A DNA stretch of 6,307 nucleotides, taken from Methanobacteriota archaeon (lineage in GTDB: Archaea; Methanobacteriota; Methanobacteria; Methanobacteriales; Methanobacteriaceae). Both the position numbers and the translations under genes were made by a program. The stretch is from assembly GCA_023409695.1 (NCBI GenBank), contig JAEYQZ010000216.1:1-6307 (forward strand), in the 5' to 3' direction. A model generated the notes under the pieces. That model saw nothing but the letters and a program-made list of their open reading frames with translations, was not told the DNA's origin and made no database searches. Of the stretch, positions 1 through 5,929 are shown one piece after another. Numbering within the stretch: position 1 is the stretch's first letter; each line of letters begins with the position of its first letter.

Positions 1-1607
1 TTTTAGCAACTGGGTTTACCTATAACGGTGAAAATGCTGTTCAAGTTGTTTTTCGCGATATAAGTGAACGTAAAGAGATAGAAAAGACACTTAAAGATTT
101 TGCAATATTGCAAGCAAAGATCATGAGGGCCTTAAAAGAAAGTGAGGAAAAATTCCGTTTGATATTTAATAATGCAAACGATATGATCTCCTTAAGTGAA
201 ATTGATAAAAATGGGATGCCTGGAAAATATATTGAAATAAATGAAGTCGGTGCTAAAAGATTAGGTTACAGTAGGGAAGAATTATTAAATATGAGTCCAG
301 TTGATATAGTTGCTCCAGATAAAAGAGTAGAAATTCCATTTAATGCAGTACCATTAACCAAAAAGGGCTACAACAATTTTGAGATAGTTCATATTACTAA
401 AGATGGCAGAAAAATACCTGTGGAAGTTAATGGGCACACGATTAAATACAAAGGAAGAAAAGTTTACCTTACAGTTTCTCGAGATATCACAAGACGTAAA
501 CAACTGGTTAATGATTTAAAAGAGAGTGAAGAAAAATTCAGGGAAATATTCCATAATGCAAATGACATGATTACATTGCATGAAATGAATGAAAATGGAA
601 TGCCTGGAAAGTTCATTGAAGTAAACGAAGTAGGATGCAATCGATTGGGTTATACAAATGAAGAATTCCAGAATATGTCTCCTATAGATATTGTAGCTCC
701 GGATAAAAGAGTAGAAATGGCAAGTCATGCAATAGAAATTTGGACAAATGGATACGCTGAATTTGAGATAGCTCATGTTACTAAAGAAGGCAAAAGAATA
801 CCTGTAGAAATAAATACACACATTTTTAAATTTAAGGGGGAAACAGTAGCTCTTGCTATTTCCCGGGATATTACAGAACGTAAAGAATCAGAAGAAAAGT
901 TAAAAGAACTTTTAGATAAATTAAGTCATTTAAATGAAGAATCAGAGCGATGTATTTATACAACAGCCAATTATCTACAAGAACATCTAGAAACACTTAC
1001 AGATATCACAAAACAGCTGAAACATGATTATAAAGATAAACTAGACACTAATATTGAAAATTTCATTGAGAGTATTGCAGATGAAAGTGAACATTTAAAA
1101 CTGATGGCTCTTAATTTACTGGAATATGAAGATATTTCTAGAACTAAGATGAAATTTAAACCCGTTGATATTGAAAAGACCCTCAATAACGCTTTATCCT
1201 GTTTAAAAATTGATAGGAATAATGTTGTAATTACCCATGATAAATTACCCCAAATTATTGCAGATTCAGATCAAATAACCAGAGTATTCCAGAGCTTAAT
1301 CACCAATGCTATTGATTTTAAAAAGGAAGATAATGTGTTGAACATTCATATTTCATCATTTAAAGATAATGAACAAAATGAACATGTTTTCAGTGTGCAA
1401 GATAATGGGATTGGAATGGATTCATGGTGCAGAGAACATATTTTTAGTTTATATTACCATTTTTATTTAAGAGAACAATATAATACGTCAAGTAGTTGTT
1501 TAGCCCCTATAAAAAAAGTTATTGAAAAATATGGGGGTAAAATATGGGTTGAATCTGAACCAGGTGTAGGGTCAACATTTTATTTTACCCTTCCCATCAG
1601 ATCTTAG
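1..1607 (+). CDS. PAS-domain sensor histidine kinase homologue, 5'-truncated, probable pseudokinase
   Basis: The reading frame is open from the window edge (first full codon at base 3), so the gene starts upstream; the TTG at 108 is internal. The first codons encode the end of a PAS/PAC domain (FRDISERKEIEKTL), then a short helical linker, two complete PAS domains (bases 132-515 and 516-899), a DHp-like helical pair (about 900-1150) and a GHKL ATPase domain (about 1250-1600). The N box asparagine (codon 1305-1307) and G1 box DNGIGMD (1401-1421) are kept. At the H box the family pattern SHDLQEPL reads ANYLQEHL, with Asn (codon 969-971) where the phosphorylated His should be. The G2 box, usually GTGIGLA, reads TSSSCLA (1485-1505), with no glycine. 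The visible part has no membrane segment, so it is probably cytoplasmic. Sensing through PAS domains is family knowledge; loss of autophosphorylation is inferred. No response regulator lies beside it in this window. Confidence 0.9.
   Translation, partial: LATGFTYNGENAVQVVFRDISERKEIEKTLKDFAILQAKIMRALKESEEKFRLIFNNANDMISLSEIDKNGMPGKYIEINEVGAKRLGYSREELLNMSPVDIVAPDKRVEIPFNAVPLTKKGYNNFEIVHITKDGRKIPVEVNGHTIKYKGRKVYLTVSRDITRRKQLVNDLKESEEKFREIFHNANDMITLHEMNENGMPGKFIEVNEVGCNRLGYTNEEFQNMSPIDIVAPDKRVEMASHAIEIWTNGYAEFEIAHVTKEGKRIPVEINTHIFKFKGETVALAISRDITERKESEEKLKELLDKLSHLNEESERCIYTTANYLQEHLETLTDITKQLKHDYKDKLDTNIENFIESIADESEHLKLMALNLLEYEDISRTKMKFKPVDIEKTLNNALSCLKIDRNNVVITHDKLPQIIADSDQITRVFQSLITNAIDFKKEDNVLNIHISSFKDNEQNEHVFSVQDNGIGMDSWCREHIFSLYYHFYLREQYNTSSSCLAPIKKVIEKYGGKIWVESEPGVGSTFYFTLPIRS
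132..899 (+). repeat. Tandem duplication of a PAS-domain coding unit (2 x 384 bp)
   Basis: Two in-frame units, 132-515 and 516-899, are each exactly 384 bases (128 codons). Both begin LKESEEKFR and both carry NANDMI, the NGMPGK block, NEVG, the block from MSP to DIVAPDKRVE, and SRDIT near the end. By hand alignment about 79 of 128 residues are identical with no gaps. The next segment at 900 again begins LKE. This points to internal duplication of a whole PAS module with its linker, followed by divergence. The partial PAS before 108 has a longer linker and is a less similar copy. Confidence 0.9.
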
Positions 1608-1612
1608 CTATT

Positions 1613-1666
1613 AAAAAAAATAAGAAATTTCCTTAAATGATTAATCAACCTAAAATAAAGGAAATT
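1613..1666 (-). terminator. Hairpin plus T8 tract ending the minus-strand gene at 1672
   Basis: On the minus strand, just after the stop of the 1672-2433 gene, AATTTCCTT (1666-1658) can pair with AAGGAAATT (1634-1626): a perfect 9-bp stem with a 23-base loop. Five bases later comes a run of eight T (1620-1613). Archaeal termination depends mainly on T tracts, so the T run is the stronger part. The stem could also act on the convergent plus-strand transcript, which has no T run here. A second inverted repeat (ATGATTAAT 1637-1645, ATTAATCAT 1671-1679) overlaps it. Confidence 0.5.
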
Positions 1667-1671
1667 GTTAA

Positions 1672-2433
1672 TTAATCATAGTTATTCAGGTTATTTTTGT
1701 ATATATTGTACTGATAGCTGTCATTAACTGTTTTGTAGTTTTCGTTTAATAATCCCTGGTTATAATAGGATTGCAGAGTTGCATAATTTTTTAACTCAAA
1801 ATCCCTGTAGGGGTTATTAAAGTAAGGGAAAATCATTCCTTTAATTGTATATATGTATGCCGGAATTATTCCATATGTTCTGGTTAATATCTGGAAATAC
1901 AGTGGGAATCCACAACCTTGGTCTATAATTGGATTGTCCTGTCTGACAGTTCCATGCCATACTAGTGGAAGCGGGCCCTCCTGGCCATGTTCTTCTGCCA
2001 GTTCGTTAACATGGGCCATCATCTCGTCATAAGTGTTATAGACATTTCCATCAGACATGTATTTATATCTACCATCAGGGATACCAAATAATGCTACTTT
2101 AAGAGAATCCAGAATATTAACTTGACTCATATTGACTGAACCACTGCCCTGAGTGTCAATGAAACCTACTTCTATAATATATACACCACTATCGTTGTAG
2201 CTGCGGTAGTTGGAGCTTCCAGTAAAATGTACTACCAGAGCACATTTAGATCCCCTCTCTTCTGCATATTTTACCAGAAGTTCAGAATCAGGGTGTCCAG
2301 GATACATATCTGGATTGGCTAGTTTGACAAATGAAAGCCTTCCTAAAGGTTCAATAGGGCCATTTGAAACTAGGACATAAGAATAACCTATAATAAGAGC
2401 TATAATACCTAATGCGATTAATAACCATTTCAT
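1672..2433 (-). CDS. Membrane-anchored extracytoplasmic protein of unknown function
   Basis: I do not recognise this 253-residue protein. The ATG start is supported by a GGTGA ribosome-binding site (plus-strand TCACC at 2441-2445) seven bases upstream. Residues 3-22 form one strongly hydrophobic segment (MKWLLIALGIIALIIGYSYV), a signal anchor with no lipobox cysteine. The rest is mostly polar and rich in Tyr, Asn and Gly, with possible N-glycosylation sequons at N80, N101 and near the C-terminus (NDS). Two cysteines, C64 and C174, would be outside the cell and could pair. A locally hydrophobic, aromatic stretch at about 176-205 may be buried in the fold or lie on the membrane. It sits 143 bases downstream of feoB on the same strand but appears to have its own promoter, so a role in iron uptake is only a possibility. 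Low similarity to any family I know limits the call. Confidence 0.85.
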   Translation of the reverse strand: MKWLLIALGIIALIIGYSYVLVSNGPIEPLGRLSFVKLANPDMYPGHPDSELLVKYAEERGSKCALVVHFTGSSNYRSYNDSGVYIIEVGFIDTQGSGSVNMSQVNILDSLKVALFGIPDGRYKYMSDGNVYNTYDEMMAHVNELAEEHGQEGPLPLVWHGTVRQDNPIIDQGCGFPLYFQILTRTYGIIPAYIYTIKGMIFPYFNNPYRDFELKNYATLQSYYNQGLLNENYKTVNDSYQYNIYKNNLNNYD

Positions 2434-2467
2434 TTTTTATTCACCATGAAATTAACATTAACTTACT

Positions 2468-2485
2468 ATACTTAAAGTATTTATT
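2468..2485 (-). promoter_or_regulatory. Putative TATA box and 13-bp palindrome upstream of the 1672-2433 gene
   Basis: On the minus strand AATAAATAC (2485-2477) lies 44-52 bases before the ATG, the same distance as the TATA boxes of the other two promoters in this window. The preceding TTTGG would be the BRE side. The predicted start site is near 2456, giving a leader of about 22 bases. Overlapping the downstream edge is a perfect palindrome, ATACTT-A-AAGTAT (2468-2480), which could be an operator or chance in AT-rich DNA. A second TATAAAAG on the minus strand (2542-2535) is possible but too far from the gene. Confidence 0.45.
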
Positions 2486-2550
2486 CCAAAATTACACCCA
2501 AATCAGTATTTTTACCATCAGCGGCTTAGTATTACTTTTATAATTAGGGT

Positions 2551-2576
2551 GAAATTAAATTAAAATTAAAATTGGT
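2551..2576 (-). terminator. T-rich termination region after feoB
   Basis: Immediately after the feoB TAA stop the minus strand reads as a string of T-rich blocks separated by AA (TTTTAATTTTAATTTAATTT, within 2576-2551). Oligo-T downstream of a stop codon is the usual archaeal termination signal. There is no stable hairpin. Readthrough into the next gene cannot be excluded. Confidence 0.4.
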
Positions 2577-4562
2577 TTAGAATACTAAAGAAAGTAATCT
2601 AAACGCTACTCCTCCAATGACTATGGCAGTAACAAGGTTAGCTGCAGATATATATGTGGCAGCCTTCCATCCAAACTCACGAATAAGTATTGTGATGGTG
2701 GACAGGCACGGAATAAACAGCATAGATACAAGGGCCAGCACTATGAATTGAACCGGTGTTAGAAAAGCACCTAGATTCGGGCCAACCAAAGTCACCAGCA
2801 TTAAAAGAACAAATTCTTTTCTAACAATACCAAATATCAGAAGAATGCCTGCAATAGCTGGAAGACCTAACCACATAACAGTAATAGGTGTTAAGGCAGC
2901 ATTTACTGGTCCTAAAACACCGAGAACATACAGCGCCTGTATAAGTGCACTGGCAATAACATATATTGGAAGTACCAGATAAATCAGTGATTTAGTCCGG
3001 GTCCATGTCTGCTTGAGCGCAGTTGATATGGATGGTGCTTTAAATGAATGTATTTCCATTATTAATCCTGTTGACTCCCCAGGAACCACTTTCAAAGCAA
3101 TTCTACCCATTATAAATATAATTGCAAGATCAATGGCGTAAAGTGCAATCGCCCACCATACATTGACAAAAACCGCTACAAGACCAAGAACTATTATTGT
3201 CCTTGCTGCACATGGTGCAAATGTAATGGCAAATGACGCGAGCAGTCTTTCACGTCGTGTTTCTAAAATACGGGTCTGGTCAATAGCTGGAACATTACAC
3301 CCATAACCAAGGATCATAGGAATAAGTGCCTTTCCATGCAGCCCTATCTTATGCATCATGGTATCCATCATGAATGCGACTCTTGTCAGTATTCCTGAAT
3401 TTTCAATTAGACTGAGCATTATATAAAATGGAATTACGAATGGTATAACAAGTGTAACTCCTGCTACAATTCCTCCAAATGCACCGTTCCATAGAACGCT
3501 TACTAAACTTCCACTAACTGCAGGATCTACTGGTTGGAAGAAGCTAAAAGCTTCTGAAAGAAGACCTGAAAAGAAATTTCCAACCACAAATGTCCATAGA
3601 AGCAGCCCGCCTATTACTAGAGCAGAAGTAATATAACCATAGACTCTATGTGTAAATATCCTATCCAGTTTCTCTGATAATGTAATTTTTATTTCAGTCT
3701 GTATCTGAGCTCCTTCTGCAATCCTATTTGCAAGAGAATATCTTTCAGATGCAATAACTGAAAAAGAAGGTTCTCTATGAATATCCTCTATTTCCTTTGC
3801 TAGAGCATATGCTAAATTAACAACCTCTTCAGATTTGGATCTTACTATTTTCTGGATTTCTGGATCGTTTTCTATTAGTTTTATAGCCACCCAACGGGAG
3901 GGATACCCTAAGTTAAGGTTTTTAGACTGAATTAAGTCGGTTAATTTTTTTATTCTATTTTCTACTTCGCTACCATATTCCAGAGCAGCAAATTTATCTT
4001 CTTTCTTTTCTGCTACTTCAGTGGCTATTTCCATAAGTTCATGTAATCCTTCTCCCCTTACAGCTACAGTAGCCACAACCGGCACTCCCAATGCTGCCTG
4101 CAGTTTTTCAGTATCAATAACAATTCCTTTTTGTTTAGCTATATCTACCTGATTAACACAAACAACCATAGGAACTTCCATTTCCACGAGTTGCATGGTA
4201 AAAAATAGGTTCCGCTCTAAAACAGCGGCATCAACAACATTAATAACAACATCCGGCTTTTCAAATGCAATATATTCTCTTGATACAATTTCTTCCAGTG
4301 AATATGTTGAAAAAGAATATATTCCCGGTAAATCAATTACATCGATGTCATAACCTTCAAAATAAAGTTTACCTTCTGCCCTTTCAATTGTTTTTCCAGG
4401 CCAGTTTCCTATAATCTGGTTAGAACCTGTAAGATCATTGAAAATAACACTTTTACCAACATTGGCATTTCCTGCAAGTGCAATTGTTAACTGCTTACCG
4501 TTTTTTTCTTCATTTACTTGTCTGGATAGGGTTTTTTCTACAGATTCAACCAATATCAGCAC
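2577..4562 (-). CDS. feoB: Ferrous iron transport protein B (GTPase-coupled Fe(II) permease)
   Basis: FeoB imports Fe(II) across the cytoplasmic membrane under control of its N-terminal G domain. All parts are visible in 661 residues: Walker A/G1 GNANVGKS (31-38; the Pro usual at the third place is Ala), switch Thr58 in NWPGKT, G3 DLPG (77-80), G4 NQVD (137-140), a loose G5 near 165-172, and a helical regulatory region to about 300. The membrane domain follows from about 307, with first gate motif GYGCNVPA (Cys422), the conserved PCAAR (Cys451) and second gate FIPCLSTI (Cys619). It ends soon after the last hydrophobic segment, with no long cytoplasmic tail. The start is GTG at 4562-4560, inside the last codons of the upstream regulator gene (7-base overlap GTGCTGA), so translation is probably coupled; the only upstream purine run is weak (GAGATG). 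A TTG four codons in could also start it. No separate feoA is present; an FeoA-like domain is part of the upstream regulator. Confidence 0.97.
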   Translation of the reverse strand: MLILVESVEKTLSRQVNEEKNGKQLTIALAGNANVGKSVIFNDLTGSNQIIGNWPGKTIERAEGKLYFEGYDIDVIDLPGIYSFSTYSLEEIVSREYIAFEKPDVVINVVDAAVLERNLFFTMQLVEMEVPMVVCVNQVDIAKQKGIVIDTEKLQAALGVPVVATVAVRGEGLHELMEIATEVAEKKEDKFAALEYGSEVENRIKKLTDLIQSKNLNLGYPSRWVAIKLIENDPEIQKIVRSKSEEVVNLAYALAKEIEDIHREPSFSVIASERYSLANRIAEGAQIQTEIKITLSEKLDRIFTHRVYGYITSALVIGGLLLWTFVVGNFFSGLLSEAFSFFQPVDPAVSGSLVSVLWNGAFGGIVAGVTLVIPFVIPFYIMLSLIENSGILTRVAFMMDTMMHKIGLHGKALIPMILGYGCNVPAIDQTRILETRRERLLASFAITFAPCAARTIIVLGLVAVFVNVWWAIALYAIDLAIIFIMGRIALKVVPGESTGLIMEIHSFKAPSISTALKQTWTRTKSLIYLVLPIYVIASALIQALYVLGVLGPVNAALTPITVMWLGLPAIAGILLIFGIVRKEFVLLMLVTLVGPNLGAFLTPVQFIVLALVSMLFIPCLSTITILIREFGWKAATYISAANLVTAIVIGGVAFRLLSLVF

Positions 4563-5293
4563 CCCATCTCATCACAAGCTTCAATAAAAACATTTGAAGC
4601 TATATCTCGGCCAAGAGCAAGTTTAGATCCTCTAACTGCAACTTCAACAGGGCCTCCGAGTGGCGCAACTTTAATTACACTTATAATTGCACCGATGGTA
4701 ATTCCCATATCTAGAAGTCTTCGAATAACCTTGTGATCTCCCCTTATAAAACTTACCCTACCTTTTTTGTGTTCATTAAGGTCGAGTATTGAGATTAGAT
4801 TTTCATTTCTTTTTCCAACTTCTTCTACATCTACTTCTTTCCGTTCTTTGCATTCTTCACAGGTTGTAAATTTTAAATCACATTCTGGAATAACGCTGTC
4901 ACCCGGGCATTTGTTTGGATGTTCTAAAAGGTGGCAGAGCGCTCTTTCAGCATCATCAGACAGTACATGTTCCATTTCGCATGCCTGATCATGGATCTTA
5001 TCGCTTTTGATCTTTAAGATGTCGCATAAAAATCTCTCAAGCAACCTATGTTTCCTTGTGACTTTCTTTGCAATTTTAAAGCCTTCTACTGTTAATACTG
5101 CTCCTTTATATGGAGAATATTCTACATAGCCCTTATCTGCTAATTTTTTAAGCATTTGGGTAGCGCTTGCTGGTGCAATTTTTAGATTTTCTGAAATCAT
5201 TGAAGTTGAAACCCTTTCCCCGTTTGGACCGAGCTTGTATAATAATTCAAGATATTCTTCTACATTTCCGCTAAGTGTTGTATTCTTTGACAT
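4556..5293 (-). CDS. DtxR/IdeR-family metal-dependent repressor with C-terminal FeoA-like domain
   Basis: This 245-residue protein is first in the feoB operon. Residues 10-70 form the winged helix, with recognition helix around APASATQMLKKL (40-51). Residues 71-125 form the dimerisation and metal-binding domain. Aligned with DtxR, H82, E86 and H101 match the ancillary site (H79, E83, H98), while C105, E108 and H109 match the primary site (C102, E105, H106). E13 sits where DtxR has Met10 and MntR has Asp8. A short linker holds four cysteines: C129, C138, C145 and C148, the last two as CEEC. Residues 175-241 form an SH3-like FeoA domain (LLDMGI, GGPVEVAVRGSKLALGRDIA). The ATG is set by AGGTG seven bases upstream (plus-strand 5301-5305). 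It presumably represses its own operon when Fe(II) is sufficient; whether the FeoA domain also touches FeoB is unknown. Mn(II) sensing is the alternative. Confidence 0.95.
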   Translation of the reverse strand: MSKNTTLSGNVEEYLELLYKLGPNGERVSTSMISENLKIAPASATQMLKKLADKGYVEYSPYKGAVLTVEGFKIAKKVTRKHRLLERFLCDILKIKSDKIHDQACEMEHVLSDDAERALCHLLEHPNKCPGDSVIPECDLKFTTCEECKERKEVDVEEVGKRNENLISILDLNEHKKGRVSFIRGDHKVIRRLLDMGITIGAIISVIKVAPLGGPVEVAVRGSKLALGRDIASNVFIEACDEMGC

Positions 5294-5308
5294 TTAGGTC
5301 CACCTAAA
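5293..5308 (-). promoter_or_regulatory. DtxR-type operator overlapping the ribosome-binding site and start codon
   Basis: TTTAGGT-CC-ACCTAAA is a perfect 7-2-7 inverted repeat. It contains TTAGG-N4-CCTAA, the half-site spacing within the classic DtxR/IdeR iron box (TTAGGTTAGCCTAACCTAA). On the minus strand it spans the AGGTG ribosome-binding site and the A of the ATG. A bound repressor would lie just downstream of the predicted transcription start. The match to the family consensus is seen; binding is inferred. Confidence 0.7.
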
Positions 5309-5314
5309 ACTTTG

Positions 5315-5328
5315 ATAACTATAGTTAT
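5315..5328. promoter_or_regulatory. Perfect 14-bp palindrome between TATA box and predicted transcription start
   Basis: ATAACTA-TAGTTAT is a perfect, spacer-free palindrome lying 9 bases downstream of the TATA box on the minus strand and ending at the predicted start of transcription (about 5316). Its sequence does not resemble the TTAGG/CCTAA boxes on either side, so it could be the site of a second regulator. Confidence 0.5.
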
Positions 5329-5337
5329 TGCAGAAAC

Positions 5338-5351
5338 TATATAAAGTTTTT
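5338..5351 (-). promoter_or_regulatory. Core promoter (BRE and TATA box) of the regulator-feoB operon
   Basis: The minus strand reads AAAAAC then TTTATATA (5345-5338), an ideal archaeal TATA box, 45-52 bases before the ATG. Transcription should start about 25 bases further on, near 5316, giving a leader of about 22 bases. No other promoter-like sequence is visible in front of feoB, which fits co-transcription. Confidence 0.75.
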
Positions 5352-5365
5352 GGTATGCCTAAAAA
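5347..5365 (-). promoter_or_regulatory. Second, imperfect DtxR-like box at the BRE
   Basis: TTTTTGG-TATG-CCTAAAAA keeps the TTAGG-N4-CCTAA layout with one mismatch in the left half (TTTGG). Counted about its centre, six of seven positions pair. It lies directly upstream of the TATA box, over the BRE, so occupation would block TFB/TBP. It supports a two-site repressor arrangement around the core promoter but is a weak match in AT-rich sequence. Confidence 0.4.
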
Positions 5366-5558
5366 TTTAACGATCAAATAAAAAATTATGAAAAATAGTT
5401 CTATGTCTTAATGTCAATATTATTACTTATTGAACAGTATTTAAACACATTAAATTGAATTTTATAGACTTAAAAGTAGTATCAGTTGAACTCATAATGA
5501 ATTCAGGAATAAAATGTTACGACCAAATTAACAATATTTTACTTTATTTTTATAAGAT

Positions 5559-5640
5559 AGTGTCCTGGACACTTTTAGGGGCGAGTGTCCAGAGAGACTT
5601 TTTATGGTCCATATAAAAATATCCTCTTATGATTTATATA
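5559..5640. repeat. Inverted-repeat element, copy A
   Basis: AGTGTCC-T-GGACACT (5559-5573) is a perfect palindrome about one central base. Its right arm pairs alternatively with a third copy at 5584-5592: CTGGACACT, 10-base loop, AGTGTCCAG, a perfect 9-bp stem. The block continues with ATGGTC (5604-5609) and ends in ATGATTTATATA (5629-5640), which resembles a plus-strand TATA box. The same succession of blocks recurs as copy B at about 5930-5999. Confidence 0.65.
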
Positions 5641-5735
5641 TATTTGCATGTCGAATAACAAATTAATACATCATGCAATTATCTTTATATTTTCCTATTA
5701 TAGAAAATACTCAAACATGGTAAATATTACAAATA

Positions 5736-5801
5736 AAGCTATTTAAGCCAGAAATTAAGTTAGTATAAATTTATGTAATTAATAATAAGCTTTTAAGCCA
5801 G
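5736..5801 (+). repeat. Short direct repeat AAGCT(A)TTTAAGCCAG, two copies
   Basis: AAGCT-A-TTTAAGCCAG (5736-5751) and AAGCT-TTTAAGCCAG (5787-5801) differ by one inserted A, and the shared TTTAAGCCAG cores are exactly 50 bases apart. They lie between the two inverted-repeat elements. Function unknown; with only two copies it is not a CRISPR array. Confidence 0.5.
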
Positions 5802-5807
5802 TTTATG

Positions 5808-5841
5808 CATTTATTTACCCCAAATAAATGGATATTTTTTT
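5808..5841 (+). terminator. Hairpin followed by T7 tract in the intergenic region
   Basis: CATTTATTT (5808-5816), loop ACCCC, AAATAAATG (5822-5830) form a perfect 9-bp stem; a run of seven T follows at 5835-5841. On the plus strand this has the form of an intrinsic terminator, but there is no annotated gene upstream on that strand. The stem is AT-rich and therefore weak. Confidence 0.4.
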
Positions 5842-5929
5842 ACAGGCTCTAAATTAATTATGGATTTTAAAAATAAGTTATATTTTTAAGTATTTAATGA
5901 TTTCGTTAATTTTCAAGTAATATTAGGAT

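Noticed and set aside
108..110. TTG as the start of the PAS sensor gene
   Set aside because: The frame is open to the window edge and the codons before it encode the end of another PAS/PAC domain, so the TTG is an internal Leu codon.
516..821. Minus-strand open frame of 101 codons inside the PAS sensor gene
   Set aside because: It lies wholly antisense to well-conserved PAS coding sequence, has Cys/Tyr/Phe-rich composition typical of a shadow frame, and matches no domain.
4767..4988. Plus-strand open frame of 73 codons inside the repressor gene
   Set aside because: Antisense to the conserved DtxR metal-binding and linker region; the Ser/Thr/Phe-rich product is a frame shadow and has no promoter or ribosome-binding site.
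5497..5616. Plus-strand open frame of about 39 codons (MNSGIKCYDQ...)
   Set aside because: No ribosome-binding site or nearby TATA box; its second half is just the translation of the inverted repeats of copy A.
5736..5801. CRISPR-like repeat
   Set aside because: Only two copies of a 15-16 base repeat that differ by an insertion, no further units, and no cas genes in view.
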